Positions 42,701-54,100 of a stretch of 64,000 nucleotides of DNA are shown here, one piece after another. Position numbers and translations under genes: made by a program. The stretch is from Branchiostoma floridae. Lineage: Eukaryota > Chordata > Leptocardii > Amphioxiformes > Branchiostomatidae. Location of the stretch: assembly GCF_000003815.2 (NCBI RefSeq), contig NC_049987.1, positions 14,906,407-14,970,406 on the forward strand. Direction: 5' to 3'. Position 1 is the stretch's first letter, and every line of letters begins with the position of its first letter. The notes under the pieces were generated by a model, which had not been told where the DNA came from, searched no databases, and saw only the letters and a list, made by a program, of their open reading frames with translations.

Positions 42701-45700
42701 TATGCAAATAAGATTCTGATTAACATTTGGCCATTGTCATCACTTCATACCACTCCACGATGAACTTGACTGGCACAGAAAATTTGAAACTGCGAAGACG
42801 CAAACTGTTTGAATCAAACAGGTAGGCCAAAAACAATTGCTCTTAAGGAACTAATAAGCTTTTCCCATTTTATCAGTGGTTTTGCTTTCCTCAACCTGTA
42901 ACTTTCTTAATTATGTATATTTGCTGGAAAAGCTTTGATTTTGTTAATATTTTCTAATACGCTGATGTCACCGGCAGCTCTAAGCTCTAATTGACAGAAG
43001 AAGAGGAAAGATGAATAATACACAAGCAAAAACAATATGTTTCCGGAATGAATTCCTATTAATCTTTGCAAATGTTGTAGATCGGTGTAGCAAAGGATAC
43101 TCCAAAGCGCGCGGTTTGGATAGATGCCGGGATCCATGCTCGGGAGTGGATCGCCCCAGCTACAACTCTGTACTTCATTCAACAGGTAAGGCATCAGCAT
43201 GTGCGTTCTAGGCTCAATTCTCACTCCCATTCAGAACCATCACGGGTCTACATTAGTCATTACGTTGGCTCTGCTCAGACATGCAGGCAGGGGTTTTCAA
43301 TCTTCTGGGTGTGGCCACTGTCGCGCTGTTAGCGAATCAGAGAATTGCCTAATCTGGATACTGAGAGACAGTCTAGGATGTTTATGAGATTATAGGGGTC
43401 AATCCATCATTCAAACTGCTAGACAAGGCAAAGTGGGAGCACTTCCTTGTAACTCTTGTCCTGGGTTAAGATTTTCATGGGTTTAACGCGTTACCTATAT
43501 TTCTTGTTTCCTCAGTTGGTGACGCGTTACGGCCATGACCAAACCGTGACGGATCTTCTGGAAAAGCTAGACTGGTACATCCTCCCGGTTATGAACGTTG
43601 ATGGCTACATCTACTCGTGGTCACATCCTGCGGTAGGCGGCAATAGCATGTCCTTCTTTTTTGAAAATCAGTCTTTCGCCACAGAAAATACTTAAAAAAG
43701 AAAATTTCTAATATCTTATGACGACATGAAATATTTAGAATCATTTTATGTCTTCCAGTGACATAATGATCGTCATGTCTGATTAACGAGTAGTTCGATC
43801 ACCTCTGACCTCTACTTCCTGCAACAATGGCATGTCTGACATTTTTGGTCATCTTCCCTTTCACTTCCTGCCACTATACTAACAGTGTATTGAAATAACT
43901 ACGGACACATGGCATCACTACAAAGTCGAAGAAAGCTATCTGTCGCTCAAAAATCGTGAGCATAGCAAGTTCAGAATACGAGGTACCAAAACCATACGTC
44001 CCACTGCAGTATCATAGAAAGTCGGCAGGATACCCAAACTTCATACTGGTATTCACCACATTCATTTGTCGAGTCAATAAACGTATGTTACATGTAGAGT
44101 GCCTATAACGTTTTTCACGTCATACCAATTTTACCTACGGCTACGCACAGAGGAGACTGTGGAGGAAGTCTACTGCCTTCTACAACAGTATGTGCGAGGA
44201 TAGGAACAGTGACACAACCAGCAGCTGCACCTGTACAGAGGACGACTTGGACCGAAACTGCACTTGTCCAGACACAACCACTGTCCAGAACTGCACCTGC
44301 CTGGGCGTGGACTTGAACCGCAACTGGGACGCAGAATGGGGAGGTGAGTTACAGATAGAATAGTAGAGACAGTCAATGCAGTATATTGTGGTAAACTTGA
44401 AATGAAGAAACTGTTGTAGTTTTCACAGATATGCAGAAAAACGTTCCCCATTATACACCACTGTGACAGTAATCATTTTTCGTAAACATCTGGATTTCAT
44501 AGCGCAAACTTCAATTTCTTTGTTTGCAAAATATCTTTCAAAACGACATGTCACCAACATGAACAAGTTTTGATTATTTTCGAGATCACCTGAACGCGTG
44601 ACGTCAAAGGTCAAAGGTCGTTGGAAGTAAGAACTGGTTGGTGAGCCCTGGCATAGAGGACTATGGGCCGATTTACACGGGGCAAAAAATAAAACGACGC
44701 GCGGCGCACGTCCTAGGACACTATTTTTTCCCGTGTAAACGACAAAAACGACGCGCTGCGGCACGCTGTGGCGCCTCCAGTGTGGCACCTCCGGAGGTGA
44801 CTTACGACGCTCCGCGGGGAGTCTGCGGCGCCGCCCAACCTCGTGTAAACGGATCTGTGTCGCAGGTAGCACATTTCTTCGGCGTCGTGTGTGCTCCTGT
44901 TATCCTCTCGTACCCAAACTGTTCGGTTGATGTGGCCTTGAGCTTCAATGATAGCATCGGTAGCAAAGAAAGATGCCCGTTAATGTCGTGGTACAGGTCC
45001 CTACAACGTACAAGCCGTCTTCTGCGTCATGCCCGGCGCTGCATGTACGCGCGAGTAGACAAGAAAATAATCATCTGTCAGATGAACAACAACAACAGAA
45101 CTTGTTCTATGATCCCTCCATTTTGAAAACGTGCGCTGTCAAATGTCGGGCGGATCACCAGAGTTCACGGCTACGCCACGCACTGTGGCGCGTCGGGACG
45201 CACTGCGGCGCGCCGCAGGGGTGTGTGTAAAACGAAAACTGTCCTACGTCACTGTCCTAGGACAAACGACGTACGTCGTTCAAAGTGCCTCGTGTAAATT
45301 GGGCCTATAACTACTTGTCTCACAAAGTTAGGTGTCCAGCATTTCAACAGACCACCAAAGAAACAAATTGGAGGAGAGTTTAATTGTTCTATAATAACAT
45401 AATTCAAAATACTCCTTTAATTTCATGCCTCTAAGTCTCCGACATGTTAAAAGACATTGCGTAGATAGACATACTTGCTCTGTACAGACGTACATTTTTT
45501 CCAATGAGATGTCACGAATATCATGAAATACATAATACAGTAAAGACATGTCTGTCGTCTGTCTGACTTCATCTGGAGTGATACATTCAAAGTATAGGAC
45601 GTCCAGTACATAAGAAAGTGAATAGAATTAAGACATTCCTTCAAGTGCTAGTTTTCAATTATGTTCTACTTTTTTCTTAGAGTTATATGTCTCTAAACGT

Positions 45701-47942
45701 TTTATCACATTCAAATTGTTGAACGATGTAATTGTATTACAGGACCAGGCGCGAGCCCAGATCCCTGTAGTGACATTTACCACGGGCGGTCTCCAGTGTC
45801 AGAGCCAGAGGTCAAAGGCGTGTCAGAGTTCATCTTGCAGCGCCGGGGGGCGATACAGGCTTACCTGTCTCTCCACTCCTATGGTCAACTGTGGATGTAC
45901 CCGTACGGCTACAACGCGACAAAGACTCCCACGGACATTAAAGAACATGTAAGTCAACATGAAAACATAACCCTTCATGGCGAAGGTAAAAATGTGTATT
46001 TTAAAGTCACATCTGAAAATTCACCAGCCATTGCCGCGGAAGATAGCGATTTCAGAGAAATTTGATCTGACGAAACAAAAACACATGTTTCTTAGTTCTG
46101 GAAGCTTCCATTAGAGCCTATGACGTAGTTTGACCTCTGACCTGGATAAGCTTCTGACGGCTCACTGATGAAGACGGATGCTGTTTGAAACTTCTGAATG
46201 AAAACTTCTGACATGTCTAGTGTACAATTCATTTCTCAATACAGATGTGAAAACTTCGTCAGAGGATATGTCAAAGAAAAATAAGCCTTTGAAAACACTG
46301 TTTCCTTGCAGGTTAAGCTGTCAGAAATAGCCACCGCAGCCATCCGCAGAGTGAACGGCAAACAGTACCGCCATGGCCGTGCGACTGACGTATTATGTAC
46401 GTACTCATTTCATATACATGTACCTAATCTTCGTGGTCTACTTACGTTTTTGTTGGTTGGAAGTCATAGAGATTGTGATCGCTGACTAACTTCCTATACT
46501 TAATAGCTACCGAAGCACGAACATTTGGGACATGTTTCAACAAAATACTCCTCGGTATTACAGATAGGTGTCATCATATAGGCAGATGACGTCGACCAAT
46601 AAGAAGGCTCTATTCTCCCATAACCAGACATTTATGCTTTATTATACTCACTACTTATTTCACGGTTCCCATTGGTTGAATTTGATACGTAGAGACATGT
46701 GCACAATGCAATTCTGAAAGCAGATGTATTCGAAATCCTTAATCGAAATAAGTAAATTCTTAAAGTAAGAACATAATTCATTAGCATTCACTGCCCCCTC
46801 CTACTCTGTACACATGGTACAACCCTCAGATGTCCACCATTTTGTCTTGCTTCGGACGGTGGTAAAGTCGTATGAAAGAAATACGGCAGTATTCCCCAGT
46901 TGAATCGTCTTCAGCTGAAGCGTAAACCGCTCTTTGAGCGTTGCCAAAATTTAAAAAAAAAGATCTTACAAGTAAACTACTAGTATTCTGTTTTCTTTTC
47001 TTGCCTGTACAGTCGAAGCAGCTGGTTGTTCTGATGACTGGGCCTATGACAAGGCAGGGATTGTTCACTCTTACACCATCGAGCTGAGGGACACCTGGGA
47101 GTACGGCTTTCTCCTCCCTCCCGACCAGATCTTACCGACGGCCCAAGAAGTCTTCCCTGCTTTCATTCAGGTTCGTGTGCAGCCATGATAGATATTTCCA
47201 CAGCTTACAAAACGTTCCAAAATAGTATCTTCTACAAATTACAGGCATATTTTCGGCAGCATTTGAAGTTATAGGGGCAGAACTTAGCACTGAAGATGGC
47301 CTACCTCTTTAACTAGGGACTCCCCTGTCCAGCCTCGTTTTGGTACATGACTCCGGATGATCCAAGATGGCCGCCGTATATTTCCTCATCTGGAAATGAC
47401 TCTGTTGTCTGCCAACTAAAAAAAACGGACTCACCGGAATTTTCGACCGAGTCGCTCAGTCCTCTCCAGCTGTCTGACCCAATTGCTCTGTAGACAACCG
47501 ACTTTATGAATGTGTGACGTCAGCAATATGTCAAAGGTTACTAGAAGTCGATATCACTCCCCGTCTCTGTTAAGAGAAGGTTCTGCATTAGGGCGCACCA
47601 ACTTTTTTCCTAACCGAGACGGGGGCGCTACCAACTGTCTGGACTCGACCTATCGGCTTTCAGAGGCAGGGTTACTTACTAGTATTAGACTACACAGGCT
47701 ATCTTATGATAATCTAGTAACAGGGTTGTATAATGCAAAGTATTCTATCCGAAGATCTGATGAAATCTTGTTACACATTTCAGGTCGGTCTGTACGTGTG
47801 GGATGGGCCAAATTATGAGTACGTTCCCTACCCAACCAGTGGGGCGGGGAGTACCGGACGTCTCCAGGATTCTGCTGTCTACCAATGGCTACTCGCTACA
47901 TCACTGATGATGTATATTTTCACTTTAGTAGCTCCATATTAA
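39602..47942 (+). CDS. Secreted M14 metallocarboxypeptidase, B-like specificity, hydrophobic C-tail (11 exons)
   Basis: Exons 39602-39711, 40056-40143, 40805-41032, 42487-42588, 43081-43185, 43516-43632, 44151-44343, 45743-45948, 46312-46396, 47013-47170, 47784-47942; all phases agree, 516 residues. Signal peptide ([11 protein letters not shown]), propeptide to about 125, then the catalytic domain starting near YHPYDEILQYL. Zinc ligands: His195 and Glu198 (HAREWI) and His359 (SLHSYGQLW). Arg307 in NRNW binds the substrate carboxylate; Glu435 (YTIELRD) is the catalytic base. Asp419 aligns with the S1' residue that is Asp in carboxypeptidase B, predicting Lys/Arg removal. Unusual: a Cys-rich insert before NRNW made by duplication, and a hydrophobic C-terminus (about 499-516) suggesting a GPI signal as in carboxypeptidase O. 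Digestive or extracellular processing role is inferred. Confidence 0.92.
39778..39993. mobile_element. Inverted-repeat element in carboxypeptidase intron 1
   Basis: TAGCCCCATTTGCAGACTT at the left mirrors AAGTCTGTGAAGGAGGCTA at the right; the left arm resembles that of the gapped hairpin at 23996. Confidence 0.6.
40056..40143 (+). CDS. Carboxypeptidase exon 2 (propeptide)
   Basis: Encodes [19 protein letters not shown] and [10 protein letters not shown], in the position of the activation peptide. Acceptor ATCTTCAG, donor CAG|GTGACA. Least conserved exon; supported by phase on both sides. Confidence 0.7.
40482..40804 (+). repeat. ~100 bp minisatellite over the exon 3 acceptor (x4)
   Basis: Four units starting ACATATCCATTCGTGCACAG at 40482, 40580, 40683 and 40785. 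Each holds the acceptor CAG and the first 20 or so exon bases (ATTTTAGAAGxxGxC). The first three units would read 16 codons and then TGA; only the last leads into the real exon. Confidence 0.93.
40805..41032 (+). CDS. Carboxypeptidase exon 3 (propeptide end, catalytic start)
   Basis: 76 codons: [30 protein letters not shown] and [11 protein letters not shown]. The YHPYDEI block marks the start of the mature enzyme. Donor GAG|GTCAGT. Confidence 0.88.
41187..41260. mobile_element. MITE family B, half copy
   Basis: GTCACATTTCC, a GGGGCCCAATCGGGCAACTT block and CGGGAACAACAAAA match the left half of copies at 4700 and 31158 (reversed). The other end is missing. Confidence 0.5.
42033..42486. mobile_element. 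TIR element family D, copy 3, ending at exon 4 acceptor
   Basis: Left TTAGGCCATACGCATACTGA through GGATGACATCC; right GAGGATGCCATCCGTAAGAT and TATGCCCTTAG. The right terminus coincides with the acceptor of carboxypeptidase exon 4 (CCCTTAG|ATACTT). Confidence 0.7.
42086..42193. repeat. Compact near-perfect hairpin
   Basis: TAGCCTGGTATCCAGCCGTA is mirrored by TACGGCTGGATACCAGGCTA about 70 bases later, with AGTCTCTTCTGTCCTCTC/GAGAGGACAAAAGAGACT also pairing. Arms of about 47 bp with a tiny loop, nested in the family D element. Confidence 0.9.
42487..42588 (+). CDS. Carboxypeptidase exon 4
   Basis: Encodes [20 protein letters not shown] then [11 protein letters not shown], the standard N-terminal part of the peptidase domain. 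Phase 0 on both sides. Confidence 0.92.
43081..43185 (+). CDS. Carboxypeptidase exon 5 (HAREW zinc motif)
   Basis: Encodes [20 protein letters not shown]; His and Glu of HAREW bind zinc. Donor CAG|GTAAGG. Confidence 0.95.
43516..43632 (+). CDS. Carboxypeptidase exon 6
   Basis: Encodes [20 protein letters not shown] and [14 protein letters not shown], then donor GCG|GTAGGC. Phase 0. Confidence 0.93.
44151..44343 (+). CDS. Carboxypeptidase exon 7 (NRNW, Cys-rich insert)
   Basis: Encodes RRLWRKS, an extra Cys-rich segment, then [15 protein letters not shown]. The segment 44226-44324 is three 33-base units: [22 protein letters not shown] and [11 protein letters not shown]. The last is the conserved substrate-binding block, so the two before it are diverged copies. 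Two NCT sequons are potential N-glycosylation sites. Confidence 0.9.
44662..45309. mobile_element. TIR element (TATGGGCC...TTTACACG ends), carboxypeptidase intron 7
   Basis: TATGGGCCGATTTACACGG at the left mirrors CGTGTAAATTGGGCCTATA at the right. Interior is unusually GC-rich with GACGCGC and GTCCTAGGACA palindromes. About 650 bp, no transposase frame. Confidence 0.8.
45743..45948 (+). CDS. Carboxypeptidase exon 8 (third zinc ligand)
   Basis: Encodes [15 protein letters not shown] and [15 protein letters not shown]; the His of LHSYG binds zinc and the Tyr lies in the S1 site. Confidence 0.95.
46312..46396 (+). CDS. Carboxypeptidase exon 9
   Basis: Encodes [19 protein letters not shown] and RHGRATDVL; acceptor CTTGCAG, donor TTAT|GTACGT, phase 1. 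Confidence 0.9.
47013..47170 (+). CDS. Carboxypeptidase exon 10 (catalytic Glu)
   Basis: Encodes [35 protein letters not shown] and [15 protein letters not shown]. Glu of ELRD is the general base; the Asp before DWAY is the B-type specificity residue. Confidence 0.95.
47784..47942 (+). CDS. Carboxypeptidase exon 11 (hydrophobic C-terminus)
   Basis: Encodes [17 protein letters not shown], a Gly/Ser-rich GAGSTGR stretch and the hydrophobic [18 protein letters not shown], then TAA. Secreted digestive carboxypeptidases normally stop before such a tail. Confidence 0.88.
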   Translation, partial: VGLYVWDGPNYEYVPYPTSGAGSTGRLQDSAVYQWLLATSLMMYIFTLVAPY

Positions 47943-48371
47943 GACGGGAGCTCGGGTCACATTCGTCGCACAACCGGTGCACGACATGTCCACGACAACA
48001 GATGTCAATAACTACCAAATTTCGTAATCAAATTTACCCAATTTCGCAAACAAACCTAACTACGATTTCTAATTAAAAACTCAAGTCCCATAGAGAACTG
48101 AAGGAACCAAATACGCTTCGCGTATCGTATACCAACAGAGTTGAACGTTGAATCAAAGGGGGTTAGTCGATAAACGTATATAGCTGGCAAGAACAATACA
48201 TGCATACCCTTTTATATATTACTTGTTATCTGAACTCGCATATGATCATCAATTTTGTAGTTAAATCATAAGATGGAATATTTTTCCTTTGATATGTAAG
48301 GATGTCCATATACACTGGGGAATTGGACGCTTGTCTTTAAGTTTCATTTAAAGTTATGTTATCAAGTTTGC

Positions 48372-48377
48372 AATAAA
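48372..48377 (+). terminator. Candidate polyadenylation signal
   Basis: AATAAA 430 bases after the carboxypeptidase stop. The interval 47,943-51,160 separates two convergent genes and holds AT-rich sequence, a (CATA)n tract at 48,712-48,733 and the family C element; no gene seen. Confidence 0.4.
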
Positions 48378-50803
48378 GAAAGATTAAGTAAAGGAAAACA
48401 GAAACTAGAAAAGTAGTACCTCTAGCTCTATCTACAGTTAAAGCTCAAATTGGATCTTCTGTTTAATATGTAATACTACTTTGAATTTGATCTATGCTCC
48501 CATCACACAGGTTCATGTCATTAATCTGATTACTTCATCGTTTCACCTATGCATGTTCCATTAGTTGATTTATTAATTGTATTATAACGTTATTTACTCT
48601 ATTTTATTTACATATACTAGTGAGTATTAGGCTAGATGCATACTTCGTATATAACGACTTCTTCTGAGAACAGATATAGATATAAAATAGGAGTAAAAAC
48701 GCAAAGTCAACATACATACATACATACATACATAAATACAAGTGGATATCAGAAAAGTACCTTGAAACAACACAGGTTGGCGCCGTGTCAATTAGAACCT
48801 ACCTGTATGGTGTATGATAGGAATGTAAGGCCTATATGTTACAGTTTTGTAAATGCAAAAGTGGCGTGGACCCTCCCTCTCAGCTGTGGGGAACATGATG
48901 TACTATCATTGAATTGCTGTACACTACTATACTGGAGAGAGATGGTTTGTGTGTAGATTTCGCATTAAGTATGTAAGTATTTATTACGTCTGTATGTTTG
49001 TTTATGTGTGATACTATTTGGACCATTGGTAGCAAAACGCAAATAAAGTTCTATCATTAACTGTGCATGTGTAACTATGTAACTCTAACGTTGTACATAT
49101 AGCAAAGTGTTATAAAGGTAAAACAGGAATTTGCATGCCTAGTGATATCCATATTTGGTCATATGAAAAAAGGGCACATCTATATCTGTGACCACCAGGA
49201 TATTTTATTGTCCATTCGGAAAACGGAACATTCGCGGTGTTAGAGAGTCGACTGGCGTATTCGTGCAAACCTAGGTTTAGCCTTGTTCAGATAAGATGAT
49301 CTGTAGTTAACGTTTTTGTTTCTAAAGCTTTGTAGACTTGATAAAGGTATAACTCGTATATAGGAGGTCCCGTGTCGTCTATGACTAATGAAATATAGAC
49401 CGTAGCTATAAGGCGGAGATTATCAAAATTCTTGGTTTGCAATTTTGCCTGTGCTTATACGGGGTACGGCCAGAGGTTGCAAGAAAATTAAAGAAACTGG
49501 CCGAAACTCAGAAAACATGATACCTTTTTATCCCAACTTTAATAATGTCGTGTATCAGAAGTAGGTGTATTAAAAAAAACTAATTTCTATGAGGGTCTGC
49601 ATGAGGGATTCCCGATAAAGCTTTACGCTGAATTCAAAAGAACCCCCTTCTCATAACGCTAAAAATTACGCAAAATTCGGTCTCATACCTACAAATTACT
49701 TGAATGAGACAGGTTTCCCTACGGAATACGTGTATCAATAATTGGTTACATATTGAAATACTAATACGTTATCCAGTTTCAGAAGATGGTGTAACGGATA
49801 GGCACATAACAGCGCTTGATCGACGAGACAGCATAGCCAAAATAAACAGAACACAGTTCTTTATTCGAAACAGTCCATAAAGAACACCAAAACATTCTAC
49901 TTCATGCAAAATAGTTATGGCACACAATTTACAGATCCTCTTTTATATGTACTGCTAGCGTAAGAAAGAGTCGTTTCCTTTATAGTAAGGAATACGCAAT
50001 ACTATATAAGTATGAAATATACAGACTTGGAATTTATCGACTCGATTTAAATTGTTTCTGACCACGGCATATAGGTAGAGAACATGTACGTTTATATATA
50101 CTCCAGGGAACGTATTATGTTAAAAGATGATAAAATTCTATTTAATATGTTGCTACGCTATATAAAATACAAATAACAGTAGTAAAATACTACAAAACTA
50201 AAACCATGAACCGATTTCTTATTATCTATCAACGTAGTTAAGTATATTTGTATACCTATTGGTGGAATACATAATGCAAAAAGTGCTCATAGCATATGAA
50301 CGCCAAAATTTGGCCTTAAGTACAAATGATAAAAGCACACAAAGGCAATCCATGCCATCACAAAAGAATATCATGTCATCGACAAATATTACGTTATATA
50401 TAGTCGCACACAAAGAAAACCTAAAATACTTTGTTTACGAGCCTCTCTGAATGGCATAGGAACTCGTAAATGTTCTCATTTGCATGTTTGTGATCTTACT
50501 TGCATGATTGTGATTTGATGCAACTTAAATCTTGATGTTTATCTTAAACACAAAAATATCGCAAAAAAACGGTAATCTCCTGGACGGTTTTTGTTTGTTG
50601 TGCTTGAACATGGATTCACGTTCTAAGACTCTTAATGTAAAAATACTTCTCATGTATTTCAGTCATATAAAATGTGCTGATTTCAGCAATCAAAAATAGT
50701 TGTATCTGGATGTCATCAATGAGACATGACCTAAGGCATGTTCATTGGATTACTATACTTCAATGATCGTTGTCATCTGTGAAGCCGGACAATCTTCGGT
50801 ACA

Positions 50804-51126
50804 TATAGTAAGGTTCTTTAGGCACAACTAGGAAGTACTTACTTCCAACGTTTCGATGTCTATCAGACACCATCTGGTGATCATCAGGGTAGAATGACTG
50901 GAAACTACTTCTTGCTGCTACTTAATGCCGATGTAGGTGGCGCTGCAGCAGCAAGAATGCCGTCCCAAACGTGGCTCAACTTGTATCCCCCCTCGTCTCT
51001 GTTCATGACTGGAGCTGATTTTCTGATCCAGACTGCCTCCTTAATCTAGAGTGTTCTTGCGTTTTCCTCGTTGAAACGTTGGAAGTAAGTACTCCCTGGT
51101 TGTGCCTAAAGAACCTTACCATATGA
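50804..51126. mobile_element. TIR element family C, copy 2
   Basis: TATAGTAAGGTTCTTTAGGC at the left mirrors GCCTAAAGAACCTTACCATA at the right; GTTTCGATGTCTATCAGACA and GATGTAGGTGGCGCTGCAGC match copy 1. It lies 35 bases beyond the stop codon of the fibrocystin-L gene, probably inside its 3' UTR. Confidence 0.85.
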
Positions 51127-51160
51127 ATAATTGCCAACCTGATGAAGTTTTTACGAATCT

Positions 51161-54100
51161 TTAGTACAGCTTGAGGAGAATGGGCCCGTCTCCCATGTCC
51201 TTCACATCGGTGTACTCCTCCCGGGCCTGTGGCATCACATCCGTCATGGTCCCGTTCAGGAACAGGAAGTGGCCGGTCCTCAGCCTGGGGAAGGCCTGCT
51301 GAAGCTCATTGCGCAGCTCCTAGAAAAAACATTCAGCATTGTCTTAGAAACAACCATATGCATGGTATATAACATCATATATAAAACAGTAGGTATATAT
51401 AGATGTAAAGGTAGTCCCATAGTCGTGTTTAAAGTCGTAGATGCAGCGTACGTGTTATCCACTGTGTCTAGAACACGGTATTGGGAGCTCGAGGCGGAGC
51501 CCAACTTTCTTCTTCCACCGCCGTTAATCTCCAAAGCCGAAGTCTGCTACGTATTTTACACATTTGTTTAGTGAGGATAGTCATGTTAAGGGCCTTTTCC
51601 AAGAATACAGAATCGGTAGCATGACATGATTTGAACCCACGTCCTCTTGTTTCTGGACCCAACACTCTGCAGCTATACCTCACGACCCCACATCATAGCT
51701 AAAATGAACAATAATACCGTATCTCTGACGCAATGGCCGCTGCGTTATGGCTACAGCGTCGCATTGCATGCGATAGTTTGCTTTCAGACTTTAAAAATTG
51801 TACGTTCTAGTACTCCTTTCTATGTTTGGTATTAAAGAGAAAGTGTGTGGAAATTGAACACACATTACTACCATTGGACCTGCCCCCTGCTGTAGTGCAC
51901 ACTCTGTTGTGTTGCTGTGTGACCCAAGGGCTATAGAAATTGAGATGTACATCGCCCTATATACCATCTGGAGTGTTAACTTTGCCATAATTTTGTTGTA
52001 AAAACAAACTGTAAACAGTTAGGTGTGTGGCCATGTTGAATATGTAACTCACCTCCAATGATCCTGCCTTGTTGACTGCATGCAGACCGACTTTGACGAA
52101 TCGTGAGTCATGGCCCTTAGCGATGATCTCCACTGGGACCCGTCCGTCCCCTGGAAAGAAAATCACACCACGCATTTTTATATTCTATCATACGAAATCA
52201 ACGAATATGGCTATATAACTGTAGGTTGTTCTTGTATGTGTATATCATATTTTGGTTCAAAATTTTCCTGCTTTTGGTTTCGCGATCGATTTACGTGATA
52301 CTAATATAAAAGATTGCCTTGCATGGAAAATGGATTTAGCTAGATGTTCTACTACATTGGCATCTCTTCACTTGAACCTTTTATCGTCATGTATCGCCAA
52401 TGAGCATAGAATGCGTAACGGCAGTATTTGTTTGCCTGCAATGTAGCACAAATTTGAGAATAATTGATTTATTTGATATATCGATTAAGCGAGCGAAATG
52501 ACAGGAAAATCCAAGCAACATACTTCTATATGACTAGGAAACATTACAAAAGGACTGTAATTGCTGTTGTAATTTTAGTACATGTAGTAGTACTGAAAGG
52601 GAAACAGAAAACAAATGAAAAGAAGAACTCACCATATCCCAGATCGACCGATCCCCTTGGAGTGGCACCAGGCAGAGTGAAGGCAGTAGTCCGTGTCCCA
52701 GTGACGTCCACCGCAGGCATGCCGGAGCGGGCGGTACCCGGGCGGGACGTCTGCAGGCTACCGGCGGTGCTTGGACGCAGAGATGCCGCCGAGGACGGAC
52801 GCAGAGACGCCGCCGATGAGGGCCTGGACACCGGCGGGTTTTGTATGGGCGGCAGCACCTCACGGTCACCCCTGCCAAACTCCCGAGGGTTGCTGTTCGG
52901 TCCGACCTTGAGCGGTGGCAGTTCTACTGGAACTGCCGGGTTTTCGGGCTCTTCCATCGCAATGCTCTCTATGTAAGAGCCGTTGTCTGAGCCAAGACCG
53001 GATTCCAACTCACCAGAAGAACCAGGTTTCTCAACCGGATCTTCGTTCAAGGGCACGGTTTTGGAGCGAGATTCTGAAACGACAAAGAAATATATCATAT
53101 ACACATATACACACGTGGTATATTCATCAGTCTACAAATCATATTTCATGACAAGTCGATGTACGTGGGAATAGCTTACCTTGCTTTTTCTTCTTGAGGA
53201 AGAAGAAGCCACCGATGAGAGCAGCCACGACAATGACGACAACGACTACACCAATTATCGCACCGATGGGGAAGGCGGCCGATGGAGCAGCCTGGAACAC
53301 GAAGAGAAACAATTACGGTTTGTTTTTCACCATTGACATTGAATCAAGTAGTTATGCGTTTGTTAAAGTACATACAGAACTAGAATGTGAAACAAAGAAG
53401 AGGTAGTCAAACATATTCAATGGAAACTCATTCACATGATCACACAGTGGGATAGAGAGTTTCCGTTGGAAGAAGGAACGATGACGGGACGGTGGCAGGT
53501 ATCGACTTCCGAAGACCTTTGACCTATTAATGACGTCACATGTTCCTACGATTAGTGCGCTTCAAGAAAGTGGGTCAAGTTCCGGGATCCAGATGAAGAC
53601 CCATACGGAAACGGTTGAAAATTTTGTTTCCCTCGTTTTGGATAACGATATCAATAGGCTTCCCAATTTGAGGCGTCGCCAAAAACAACAACAATTGTGA
53701 CTGATAACATAATAAAGCTTAACATACCGGTGGTGCTCCGTCCATGCCGTAATAGTCCTGGCCGTCAACTAACATGGAGGCCTGGGCCTGCAGAGTGTTG
53801 CCATCTACTGTAAGTGTCAAACCATCCTTCACTTCATTCCACAGTCCAACCAGGGTGTTGTTGACTCCATTCGTTGTACCCTTCATGTCGAACTCTGCAA
53901 CAACGCTCCCTAGGAACAGCGGACAACAGAAACATGGCTAGATTGAAAATAAAACTTGGTACAAACACAGACTCCTTCAGCGAGGCTACTGGAAAAAGCA
54001 TGAGGTCGAGACAAGACAATTATGGACTTAGGATGTGCTTGGGGAGTATTAAATATCTATTTCTCTCTTTTGTGGTTTTGGCAATGGTATGGCAAAGACG

